IMG/VR virus record: IMGVR_UViG_3300036834_000231
Coordinates: 32,283-96,282 of that record
Length of the DNA: 64,000 bases
Origin: a virus
Direction: 5' to 3' (one strand)
The notes under the pieces were generated by a model. That model was given only the letters and a program-made list of their open reading frames with translations, ran no database searches and was not told where the DNA came from. The position numbers and the translations under genes were made by a program. This document shows positions 29,968 to 37,376 of this stretch, one piece after another (the stretch's first letter is position 1; each line of letters opens with the position of its first letter).

Positions 29968-30309
29968 ATGGCGGTTTACCTCGCGCAGTTGCTCTGTCCG
30001 GCGCGCCATACCATCCTCGCGCTAGCCGAGGAGCGCGGGCCGTTGACCGAAGAGCAGATCAAACAGGAGAATGAGGGGCTCGCGGTATTGCTCTGGAAGA
30101 TGAAAGGCAAGCTGCGGCTGTCGCTCAATCCCTGGTGCGCGCTGTGCGGGGCAAAGGAGGCAACGTGGCACGTCGAAGTCGGACGGACCAAATTCCAGAC
30201 GAAACAGGAAGCCGATCGGGAGCTCAGCCGGCTGGAACAGGAGCAACTGGACACCCAGCGCACGCTTGTTCAGCGCGGACGGGCCTTCGACAGCCCGGAA
30301 AAGAACTGA
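29968..30309 (+). CDS. hypothetical protein (113 aa)
   Basis: MAVYLAQLLCPARHTILALA ... NPWCALCGAKEATWHVEVG, then a charged helix (ELSRLEQEQLD). CALCG may be half of a zinc site. Recognised in outline from phage genomes only. Confidence 0.7.
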   Translation: MAVYLAQLLCPARHTILALAEERGPLTEEQIKQENEGLAVLLWKMKGKLRLSLNPWCALCGAKEATWHVEVGRTKFQTKQEADRELSRLEQEQLDTQRTLVQRGRAFDSPEKN

Positions 30310-30566
30310 GCGTCGAGGAACGGGACATCGAGCTGCGCCCGCCGCTCGAAATCCAGCGCGCCCACGATCTCTTGACAGGCATCCTCCTCGGCCATTGCCC
30401 TTGCCCCGAGCGCGTGCAGGCCGGCCGCCTGCGCGACGCCGCCGACGTCTTGTGCTGGGTCTTAGAGCATCGGCACAATCAAAGGTTCACGATGAATTTG
30501 GCAATGCTCGAGGATTTTCTAAAGGAGAGCGGGTTCGCGCTGGTCGAGGAGCAGGAGAACGGGTAA
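30306..30566 (+). CDS. conserved phage protein (86 aa), start uncertain
   Basis: PPLEIQRAHDLLTGILLGHC ... LRDAADVLCWVLEHRHNQRF is a pattern I recognise from phage proteins. No ATG, GTG or TTG lies near the expected start. CTG 30306, which overlaps the previous stop (CTGA), is the best candidate. Otherwise the gene starts far inside the preceding one. Confidence 0.65.
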   Translation: MSVEERDIELRPPLEIQRAHDLLTGILLGHCPCPERVQAGRLRDAADVLCWVLEHRHNQRFTMNLAMLEDFLKESGFALVEEQENG

Positions 30567-30572
30567 CAGGCT

Positions 30573-31043
30573 ATGGATATCGAGGCCTTGAACGCCATGG
30601 GCGAGCGCGCCGTCGCGGCCGCGATCGAGCAACTCAAGCGTAACGGTAAGTTTCCGCCGCTCTTTCTGGTGGAATCGCCCGCCGGCTGCGATGCCGTGAC
30701 GGGCCGATCCGAGACCGAGCAAGGATGGTCTGCGGCGCGCGATGACATGGCCGAGAAGATCCGCGAACTGGTGCGCACCAAAAATGCCTACGCCGTCATC
30801 GGTACGACCGATTCGTGGATTACCGAACCGCTCAAAGGCGGCAGACGGAGGAGCGCCATCCTGATCCGCATCGAAACGCCGATCTATGAGCGCTCGATCC
30901 TCCAGTTCTACTACCGGAACGCCGAAGGCGCGATTATCTTGCGCGAGCGCCAACAGACCGATACCCTGGCGAAGGACTTCCGGCCCGGCGTCGGGCGCTT
31001 TATGCGCTTCTTTTCGCCGGTCGAGACGAAGGCGGCGCAGTAA
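30573..31043 (+). CDS. hypothetical protein (156 aa)
   Basis: MDIEALNAMGERAVAAAIEQ, later KNAYAVIGTTDSWIT and AILIRIETPIYERS. Looks like a small alpha/beta enzyme-like fold. No family. Confidence 0.72.
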   Translation: MDIEALNAMGERAVAAAIEQLKRNGKFPPLFLVESPAGCDAVTGRSETEQGWSAARDDMAEKIRELVRTKNAYAVIGTTDSWITEPLKGGRRRSAILIRIETPIYERSILQFYYRNAEGAIILRERQQTDTLAKDFRPGVGRFMRFFSPVETKAAQ

Positions 31044-31044
31044 T

Positions 31045-31362
31045 TTGCCCGCCAAACGCGAGTCCTGGCATGAATTGGTCCCCGCCACCCGGCGCGAAAT
31101 GGGCATGCTTGAGGAAAAATTGCTCACCCGCGCGTTGGCCTTGGAGACCGCGGTCGCCGGCTTGCGGCAGGAGTTTCAGGCCTTTTCGTCGGAGGAGCGC
31201 AAACTCTTGCACGCTTTGCTGCGCTACGCCGAGGGCGGCCCCGAACACCGCGCCGTTTTGCGTAGGATGCTCCAACTCCTCGATATCCCGGCCGCTTTGC
31301 TCGAAAACATCCTCACCCGTAAGAGGCTCAATGAACCGGAGGGTCTTCGAGAGCCTCAATGA
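31045..31362 (+). CDS. helical hypothetical protein (105 aa)
   Basis: TTG 31045 directly follows the previous stop. The product is helical (LEEKLLTRALALETAVAGLRQEF, LLHALLRYAEGG). No family. Confidence 0.65.
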   Translation: MPAKRESWHELVPATRREMGMLEEKLLTRALALETAVAGLRQEFQAFSSEERKLLHALLRYAEGGPEHRAVLRRMLQLLDIPAALLENILTRKRLNEPEGLREPQ

Positions 31363-31368
31363 CGGATG

Positions 31369-31641
31369 TTAGTGGTGGGCCCGGTCCCATAAGAGGTCTA
31401 CCCGCGCCGCCAGCTTGTCCATCTTGCTCTCCAGCCGGTTCGATAGCTCATCGATTTTGCGGTCGAGATTGTTCATCCGCTGTTCGAGCGCGTTGAAGCG
31501 CAGGTTCATTTCGTTGCGCAGCGTGTTCATTTCGTTGCGCAGCGTGTTGATCGCCGTTTCGTTGCGTAGCCAGGTCAATATCACCGCTAGCGTCGGTATG
31601 CCGCCGCTGAGCGCGCTCGTGATCCATTGGTCCGTCGTCAT
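31369..31641 (-). CDS. membrane segment plus coiled coil protein (90 aa)
   Basis: GGIPTLAVILTWLRNETA is a moderately hydrophobic segment, then repeats (INTLRNEMNTLRNEMNLRFN) and further heptads. The TLRNEMN repeat is also repeated in the DNA. TATCCT lies 11 bases upstream. Confidence 0.7.
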   Translation of the reverse strand: MTTDQWITSALSGGIPTLAVILTWLRNETAINTLRNEMNTLRNEMNLRFNALEQRMNNLDRKIDELSNRLESKMDKLAARVDLLWDRAHH

Positions 31642-31652
31642 CTGATAGCCCT

Positions 31653-31662
31653 AGGATATCCT
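31653..31662. promoter_or_regulatory. palindromic promoter box AGGATATCCT
   Basis: A perfect 10-base palindrome gives TATCCT on both strands: 6 bases to ATG 31669 (plus) and 11 bases to ATG 31641 (minus). Confidence 0.65.
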
Positions 31663-31668
31663 GGACGC

Positions 31669-32268
31669 ATGCCACGCTCGATTATCTGTCCTCGCTGCGG
31701 CCGCGAGAGCTTCAATGCGAACGATATTCGCGAGCGCTATTGCGGCGCTTGTCACGCCTGGCACAGCGAGATGCAGCTCGCAGAACTCAGCAGCAATGTG
31801 TGGGCCGCCCCGTTCCCGGTGCATGCGCCCGCCCATTTCTTTCCGCGTGGCATACCGAGGGCTTTGTGCGGCTATGAGTGGAATGCTGACTCCCCAAAGC
31901 CGTTTGTCGGCTACAAACGCCCGCCGGTCTGCTGCCCAGAGTGCCTGGTCGCCTGGCAGAGATACTTCTGCTGGCAGGATGATGAAGAAATGAATCTCGA
32001 ACAGGAAAATCGGCTGTTGCGCGAAAAATGCCAACATCTCGAACTGAAGGCGCGGCTGTTGCGCGCCTATCGCGCCTACGAACACGCCTCGCGCGATCTC
32101 AAGACGAGCGAAATCGAGCGCCTGGAGAATATGTCGTCCCTCGAATTGCTCGGCGGTTTACGGGCGAGTGGCCGGGCGGCGCCCGTTCAGCCGGAAGAAC
32201 GGGAGCCAATCGCCAGCGGTGCGGTCCGGCCGGATGATCCTCCTGATCTTCCGGCAACGGCTAACTAG
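31669..32268 (+). CDS. conserved phage zinc protein (199 aa)
   Basis: SIICPRCGRESFNANDIRERYCGACHAWHS is a zinc site of a type I recognise in phage proteins (CP.C...S.N.NDI..RYCG.CH..H). PVCCPECLVAW forms a second one, and EENRLLREKCQHLELKARLLRAYRAY is a coiled coil. Leaderless start. Confidence 0.78.
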   Translation: MPRSIICPRCGRESFNANDIRERYCGACHAWHSEMQLAELSSNVWAAPFPVHAPAHFFPRGIPRALCGYEWNADSPKPFVGYKRPPVCCPECLVAWQRYFCWQDDEEMNLEQENRLLREKCQHLELKARLLRAYRAYEHASRDLKTSEIERLENMSSLELLGGLRASGRAAPVQPEEREPIASGAVRPDDPPDLPATAN

Positions 32269-32291
32269 GACGCCTCGCCCGTTTTGTTGCC

Positions 32292-32321
32292 TGGTGATAT
32301 CTTGCATGGTGATATCCTGCG
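32292..32321 (+). promoter_or_regulatory. duplicated TGGTGATATC(T/C)TGC promoter box
   Basis: A 15-base unit is repeated in tandem. The second (TGATATCCT, 32310-32318) is 7 bases before ATG 32326. Confidence 0.6.
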
Positions 32322-32325
32322 GAGC

Positions 32326-32574
32326 ATGCCCACCAGCGATTATCGCGAGATTGAGTTGTATGCCTGGCTCGGCTTAGACGAATTCGGCGCGGGCGTCGTC
32401 GGCATCAAACAAGCGTTTGCCCCCGCCGGTTTCATCCCCATGGTCGCCGTCGAACGCGCCAAAATGGAGCAGGAACTTATCCGCAAAGGACTCACCTTGC
32501 AAGCCAAGCTTTTCGGCAACACCATCCGGCTCTGCCGCTTCGTCTTCGCGGAAGTCATCGAGGAGGTGCCGTGA
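32326..32574 (+). CDS. conserved phage protein (82 aa)
   Basis: MPTSDYREIELYAWLGLDEF, then GVVGIKQAFAPAGFIPMVAV. The YREIELYAWxGxDEFGxG motif is one I recall from phage proteins of unknown function. Leaderless start. Confidence 0.75.
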   Translation: MPTSDYREIELYAWLGLDEFGAGVVGIKQAFAPAGFIPMVAVERAKMEQELIRKGLTLQAKLFGNTIRLCRFVFAEVIEEVP

Positions 32575-32575
32575 G

Positions 32576-32791
32576 CTAATCCCCATCGCTTTTCAGGCCA
32601 ATCTTGTCTTTTAAGCGCGCAATATCGGTGTTGTGCCGCATGGTGATTCTCGCCCACTCGCGCAGATCCCGATCGAGCGTCTCTATCCGGCCCGCTAGCC
32701 CCGATAAGGCTGTCTCGTTCCTCACAAACGCCGCCACCACCGCCAGCGTGGGCACCGCCGCTGCAATTATGGTCCTGGTCGTATCGTCCAT
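32576..32791 (-). CDS. membrane segment plus coiled coil protein (71 aa)
   Basis: TRTIIAAAVPTLAVVAAFVRNETAL is the membrane segment, close to that of 31369-31641 (PTLAV...RNETA), followed by a charged helix. Coupled to the upstream gene as TAATG. Confidence 0.7.
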   Translation of the reverse strand: MDDTTRTIIAAAVPTLAVVAAFVRNETALSGLAGRIETLDRDLREWARITMRHNTDIARLKDKIGLKSDGD

Positions 32792-33015
32792 TACTTTACT
32801 TTGCTCCCCCCATTCGAATGGTCGCCAAGCACATCGACCAGTTTGTCCAATTTGTCCGTTAAAGCCTCTAACGTCGCTTCAATCCGGTCCATGCGATTGC
32901 CGACCGCCTGAAACGATGCGTCATGCGCTTCCATATGGCTGCGCGTCAAGGCCTGCATCTCTTTGAGGTGAGCCAGCTCACGCTCCAACGTAAAAATGCG
33001 CCATTCGTAGTTCAT
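32791..33015 (-). CDS. coiled-coil protein (74 aa)
   Basis: MNYEWRIFTLERELAHLKEM ... MDRIEATLEALTDKLDKLV. Continuous heptads without a membrane segment. TATAAT 18 bases upstream. It may pair with the membrane protein encoded next. Confidence 0.7.
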   Translation of the reverse strand: MNYEWRIFTLERELAHLKEMQALTRSHMEAHDASFQAVGNRMDRIEATLEALTDKLDKLVDVLGDHSNGGSKVK

Positions 33016-33071
33016 CGCCCATCTGCGCCAATTATAGCGGGCAAAAGCACGGTGTCCCGGCGATACCTCTG

Positions 33072-33080
33072 TGATACTGT
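33072..33080 (+). promoter_or_regulatory. extended -10 box (TGATACTGT)
   Basis: TGATACTGT lies 7 bases before the TTG start of the 430-residue gene, so the message is probably leaderless. It could also drive the downstream RNA and array. Confidence 0.55.
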
Positions 33081-33087
33081 ATAAAGC

Positions 33088-34380
33088 TTGTCGAAAAAGA
33101 ATGACCTTTCGGCCTCGGAAAAAGCTGTCAAGGCGCTGGTGAAGCAGGACAAGCCGGCGCCGGAAAAACACCCCATCGTCTGCGTGCAGTGCGCGAAACA
33201 GGCCATGATCGCGAAACGCCCGCCCACCGGTTGGAAGAACCACGAAGAGGCGTATTGGTGCAGCGAGTGCTGGAACAAGCGCTATGTGCTGCGCGCCATC
33301 TCGCTCGAGGTTACCCAGTCGATGGATTGCACTTGGGACGAGCTCTTTAAGAAGCTCAAGGTCATGTGGGAGCAGACGACGCAATTGAGCAATTATCTGG
33401 TGACTCAGCTCGTCATCGCCGACGTGCACCGCCGCCCGAACGAAGCGAAGAAACCCGCCGAAGACCCGAATAAAATGCCCGGCCGGCCCGAGACGTACTT
33501 TTATCCCGAACTCGGCGAACAGTTTCCCGATCTGCCGCCGCCCGTGCGCGCGAGCTTAGAGAAGAGCATCACGGCGAAGTACAGCAAAAAACGCTGGGAC
33601 GTCATCTGGTCCTGCCGCGCGAGCTTGCCGATCTTCCGCTACCCGCAGCCTTATCCCATCCCGGCGCAATGCTGGTCCGCGGAGCTTGTCGACGGCTGGC
33701 CGATCGTCAACATGCGCATCGGCGAAGGGCGCCTGCGCTTGCGGCTCAAAGGCATGCCGAAGTATAAGCGCCAGTTGATCAGCTTTCGGGATATCTTGCG
33801 GGGCTACGCGGTCCCGGGCGAAGCCGCGTTGTATGAAAAGGGCTCGACCCTCATGTGCAAATTGGTCGCCTGGCTGCCGCGCCGGGCGCAGGACGGCAAC
33901 TATGGGGACAACGTGCTCTTCGTGCGTTCCACGCCCGACGCCTTGCTCGCCGCCTTAAATGTGAAGGAAGAGAAGCTCTGGCAGTATCACGCCAGCCATA
34001 TTCACAATTGGATCGCCGAACACCGCCGGCGCTTGCAGGAGTGGGCCGACGACAGCAAGGCCGAAGCCCGCCCGCATCCCGCTTTGAACGCCCGCCGGGC
34101 GGCCGCCGCCACGAAGTACCACCACCGCATGAATACTTGCGCCGATCAAGCCGCCAGCTACCTCGTGCGCTATGCCGTGCGCCGCAAATACGGCGTCTTG
34201 CGCTATGACGACTCCGATAAGAGCTGGTGCCCCTTATTCGTCTGGTTCAAGCTGGAGGATCGCATCAAAACGCTGTGCGACGAGTTCAATGTGCGCTTTG
34301 AGAAGGTCGAACCCGCCGCCGCCGAAGGTACTGAAACTACTAAAACCAAGGGTAGAAAGAAAAAGGCCATGCCCGCGTAG
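33088..34380 (+). CDS. possible TnpB/Cas12-superfamily protein
   Basis: Seen: an N-terminal zinc pair (C32, C35 and C58, C61), a helical part (TTQLSNYLVTQLVIADVH), SLPIFRYPQPYPIP (179-192), a beta-rich part (GRLRLRLKG; LISFRDILRGYAVPGE), a long basic helix (HRRRLQEWADDSKAEARPH), and LRYDDSD (371-377) followed by LFVWFKLEDRIKTLCDEFNV. The order recalls the wedge domain and RuvC-II of TnpB/Cas12 proteins. Missing: a clear RuvC-I Asp, the RuvC-III Asp and the usual C-terminal zinc finger, so catalysis is doubtful and a dead effector is possible. TTG start after TGATACTGT. A hairpin-rich RNA and a repeat array follow on the same strand. The assignment is inference. Confidence 0.75.
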   Translation: MSKKNDLSASEKAVKALVKQDKPAPEKHPIVCVQCAKQAMIAKRPPTGWKNHEEAYWCSECWNKRYVLRAISLEVTQSMDCTWDELFKKLKVMWEQTTQLSNYLVTQLVIADVHRRPNEAKKPAEDPNKMPGRPETYFYPELGEQFPDLPPPVRASLEKSITAKYSKKRWDVIWSCRASLPIFRYPQPYPIPAQCWSAELVDGWPIVNMRIGEGRLRLRLKGMPKYKRQLISFRDILRGYAVPGEAALYEKGSTLMCKLVAWLPRRAQDGNYGDNVLFVRSTPDALLAALNVKEEKLWQYHASHIHNWIAEHRRRLQEWADDSKAEARPHPALNARRAAAATKYHHRMNTCADQAASYLVRYAVRRKYGVLRYDDSDKSWCPLFVWFKLEDRIKTLCDEFNVRFEKVEPAAAEGTETTKTKGRKKKAMPA

Positions 34381-34390
34381 TAGAGTGGAG

Positions 34391-34552
34391 TGGGCTACCG
34401 ATAGGCCCAGCGCGGTCACTGCCTGGAACGCTTGCCGACCAGAGCACCTGCGAGAGGCTGGTTCGCCGGCAACGGCGAAAGAAATACTCAGGATATTCGG
34501 CGCTTGCGCCGTCAGCCCTGGGGGCTACCTTTTCATCCCGACGCCCGAGGCT
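34391..34552 (+). ncRNA. candidate structured RNA with antisense copy of array motif
   Basis: This non-coding stretch between the 430-residue gene and the array holds successive hairpins: TGGGC/GCCCA (34391-34409), TTCGCCG-GCAA-CGGCGAA (34462-34479, GNRA tetraloop), CGGCG-CTTG-CGCCG (34498-34511) and AGCCC/GGGCT (34514-34526). At 34544-34552 is CCCGAGGCT, the exact complement of AGCCTCGGG found in the array and its only antisense copy. Its G can pair with C or T at the variable position. It could be a tracrRNA-like or scaffold RNA. No expression evidence. Confidence 0.5.
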
Positions 34553-34572
34553 CGCCCTTTTTCTGGGAAATA

Positions 34573-36554
34573 GCTTCGGTAGACTCCGATTTCGATCAAC
34601 CTCTGGACGCTTCGGTTAAACGTCAACAAATGGCGCTGCGGTTTAAGGGCTTCGGTACGGTCCGCGTCGCATGGCCTGGTCCCGTCATTGCCGACCCTGC
34701 TTTACCTGGAGGCCCGTCAAGCAAGGCAGCCTCGGGAGGTCAGCGAAGACGGAATAGTCAGTTTGGCGAGAAGTCACCCAGCGAGTGGCTATTTGGCGGC
34801 TAAGGGACGCTTCGGTTAAGTATTCAAGTCACAACGCTTTGCGCACTAAGCCTCGGGTCCCGTCGCACTTGATACGCCTCGGTAAGGAAGACGGGATTGG
34901 CTTCGGTCCAGTTGGACTAATCGTTGAGTTGGCCTCGGTTTGCAGGGTTACGTCGGCCTTTAACGGTGGCGGCTTCGGTCTCTACACGGGAGCCTCGGGT
35001 GGCAGGATTTTGAGGTTAAAAACCGACAGCCTCGGTTTTGGTGGGCCTGGAGCCTCGGGTAAAGTTCACGTGAAATGGGAGGCCTCGGTGGAGTATTTGA
35101 ATGTCTTCACATGTAGCCTCGGGTGAAGTTTGATTTCCGCTTCGGCGTCCGCTTGTCTAGCTTCGGGAAGTTCCTGCTTGGTTCGCAGCTTCGGATGAAG
35201 TTCGTTCCGCTTGGTGTCAGTGAGGGTCAAAGACTAGCTTCGGCAATAGCCTTAGCGACGAGCGCATGGCTTCGGGAACAATTGGAAGCCTCGGGACCGC
35301 ACTTTCACTGATTTTGCGTAGCCTCGGGTGAAAGTCCTAGTTGCCGCTTTGGTTCAGCTTCGGTTTGAAGGTATTGATTGGCTTCGGCTAGACGATGACC
35401 GCCGCCTCGGCAAGCACTGAAGGGAAACGTCTCGGCACCGCACTCTCCCAGAGATCGGTTGGAGCTTCGGGAAAAGCCGGGAAAAGTCCGTACGCTGGAG
35501 CTTCGGGAAAGATGAAGTGGGCTTCGGCACGCGCAAGTAGCCGCGGCGAAACGGCGAAACGCAAAGCCTCGGGTACGGTGCCCATAGAGCCTCGGCGTGA
35601 GAATTCTCAGTGGCCTCGGGAACAGAAACGCGGACTTCGAGGGATGAAGCTTCAGGACCAGTCCGAGCACGAGGTCGCCTCGGCCCCAGAATTATCAGTG
35701 AAGCCTCGGGACAGAGATCCGTCTTGCGAGCGAAGCCTCGGGATAAATGGCATGTGCAAGCCTCGGCGAGAACTAGCTTCGGCATTCGTTTGAGCAGAGT
35801 TATGGAATGGCCTCGGTGGTTCAAAGGATGGTCTCGGGTATTACGCTGTTGAATACGGCGGCTTCGGAGGACAAGCTGGAAGGAGCTTCGGTGTAGAGCG
35901 GCGGCCGAACGGTTGGCCTCGGCAGGTGCAGGAGCAGCTTCGGGCTTAGAGGGAGCGCGGTAGTATCGGGATCGAGATGTTAGACCTTGGTGGCTTCGGG
36001 GAGACAGATGGAGAGCCTCAGGCTAATCCCGATTAGGCCGGTCAGCCTCGGGTCCATTTGCCTCGACTGTTGGGGGTGGCTTCGGGGAGTTCTTCGAGGA
36101 CAAGGTAAGGGCCTCGGGGCAAGCAGAGGTGCGGCAGTGCCTCGGTAGCTGATCGGGTAACTTTGTAGCTTCGGGAGAAAGGGGTATGTGGGCTTCGGTT
36201 TCTGGCCGATGCGCGATAAGCGGCTTCGGTAATAAATTGGTAGCTTCGGTTCATTTGCGGCGGGCTGGTGGCTTCGGTTCATTTGCGGCGGGCTGGTGGC
36301 TTCGGTCCAGGGGCGAGTGAGTTATTCGGTGACGAGGGCTGGTAGCTTCGGTATCAGCCTTTGCAGCGCGCGCCAGATGCGGAATCAATCCTCCGTACGT
36401 TCGCTTCGGGAAAAGAAAAGGATTAGCCGTTGCGGCGGCGGCTTCGGTCACTCGATTTTTGCCGATGCGCGATACGGCGGCTTCGGTTTGACTACGCCGA
36501 CAGTCTCGGTTCATTTGCTGCGGGCTGGCTTCGGGGATGGTCTGGTAGCTTCGG
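34573..36554 (+). repeat. array of about 58 GCYTCGG motifs at irregular spacing
   Basis: By hand count 58 exact copies (34 GCTTCGG, 24 GCCTCGG) lie on the plus strand with none on the minus strand within the array. Start-to-start spacing is 16-80 bases, mostly 20-40. Near-misses (GTCTCGG, GCTTCAG, GCCTCAG) occur at 35430, 35649, 35831, 36015 and 36503. The sequence between motifs is mostly unique, but the last ten segments share pieces (36250-36298 is a tandem duplication). The phase is irregular, so the motif is not a codon repeat. The last 12 copies are all the TT form. It ends 17 bases before the convergent nuclease gene. Confidence 0.85.
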
Positions 36555-36570
36555 GACGCTCTCGATCCAT

Positions 36571-37050
36571 TCAATCCAGGGATGCGCTCGATTCCTGGAC
36601 AATCGTCAAAAACTCGCGCGTGCGCACGCGCCGCAGCGCGGACACAAGCATAGCGGTCTCGCCTTCGATGTTGATGGTGGGCCGGTAAATCGCTTCCTTC
36701 ATTACTTTGGTCGAGTATTCCTCGCACCATAACAATCCATAGTCCTGCTCTTGCACCTCGTCCGGGCCGATATCGACCAAATCGCGCTCCGAAATCAGCT
36801 TGGGCGGCGTCAAAAAGTAGCGGTAGCGGCCCATGCCGCCACGCGTGCTGCGGGTGTGCGGCTTGCTCTTGTTCGCGTTGAAATCGTTGCGGCTCACCTT
36901 GCATTCGACAAGATAGGAGGTCGAACACCGCCAGCCGATCGCATCGGGAATCTCGAAGGCCGCGCTCGACAGCTCGGAAAGCACGACCGAGCAGCGTTTG
37001 GTGTTGGTGAGCCATTGAACGGCGCGTCGGCGCAGGTCCTCGTGCGTCAT
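36571..37050 (-). CDS. PD-(D/E)XK nuclease-like protein
   Basis: IPDAIGW (D36) and LVECKVSRNDF (E49, K51) give the PD...E.K signature of the PD-(D/E)XK fold, with a following GGMGRYRYFLTPP stretch. It resembles MmcB-like and other small phage nucleases. The start 37050 is fixed by TGGTATCGT 6 bases upstream. The gene is convergent with the array, whose last motif is 17 bases from its stop. Confidence 0.8.
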   Translation of the reverse strand: MTHEDLRRRAVQWLTNTKRCSVVLSELSSAAFEIPDAIGWRCSTSYLVECKVSRNDFNANKSKPHTRSTRGGMGRYRYFLTPPKLISERDLVDIGPDEVQEQDYGLLWCEEYSTKVMKEAIYRPTINIEGETAMLVSALRRVRTREFLTIVQESSASLD

Positions 37051-37056
37051 TCTATG

Positions 37057-37077
37057 ACGATACCACTGTGATATCCT
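37057..37077. promoter_or_regulatory. divergent extended -10 boxes
   Basis: TGGTATCGT on minus (6 bases to ATG 37050) and TGATATCCT on plus (16 bases to ATG 37094, with GAGG between). Confidence 0.65.
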
Positions 37078-37093
37078 GCCGTGAGGTAAACGC

Positions 37094-37372
37094 ATGCCCT
37101 TCGATCGCGGATATTTTATGGCCGAGAGCGGCAACGCCTGCCGCTGGCTGGCGATCCGGCGTGGCGATAAATTAGGCGTGGATATCGACTGGAAGCGGGA
37201 GCCGTCTCTCGCGGAGCAGGATGAATTCAACTGGTTCTTTAAGGAACGTTGCCGCGAGCTTCCCGGAATTGAATTCGCGCTGCAATCGGCGCTGGTGGAT
37301 AATCCCAAGGAAGTCATCACGCGCTTTCTAGAAACGGGCGATCCCGGCGTCAAGACGCGCCCGATCGAGTAA
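37094..37372 (+). CDS. hypothetical protein (92 aa)
   Basis: MPFDRGYFMAESGNACRWLA ... DEFNWFFKERCRELPGIEF. No family. Followed after 4 bases by the 37377 gene. Confidence 0.7.
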   Translation: MPFDRGYFMAESGNACRWLAIRRGDKLGVDIDWKREPSLAEQDEFNWFFKERCRELPGIEFALQSALVDNPKEVITRFLETGDPGVKTRPIE

Positions 37373-37376
37373 TTCC

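Noticed and set aside
30135-30305. Upstream extension of the 30306 gene
   Set aside because: It overlaps the preceding gene fully and reads as Arg/Gly/Ala filler. The conserved part begins after 30306.
34441-34500. tRNA gene (GGTTCG near a stem)
   Set aside because: No acceptor stem, D-arm or anticodon arm could be built around it.
34785-36296. ORFs inside the motif array (both strands, for example 34785-35126, 35395-35793, 35354-35824)
   Set aside because: The motif occurs in all phases within single ORFs, composition is erratic and no start signals are seen. They are shadows of the array.
36264-36299. Chi sites (GCTGGTGG)
   Set aside because: Two copies arise from one tandem duplication and the host is not an enterobacterium.
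34573-36554. Canonical CRISPR array
   Set aside because: The repeat is only 7-9 bases and the gaps vary from 9 to 73 bases. No 21-48-base repeat, no Cas1/Cas2 in the window.
34573-36554. TIGR array
   Set aside because: TIGR arrays have a regular period and box C/D-like elements, and Tas proteins have a Nop domain. None of these is visible here.
36251-37015. 254-residue minus-strand ORF
   Set aside because: Shadow of the PD-(D/E)XK gene and the array. The start supported by TGGTATCGT lies in another frame.
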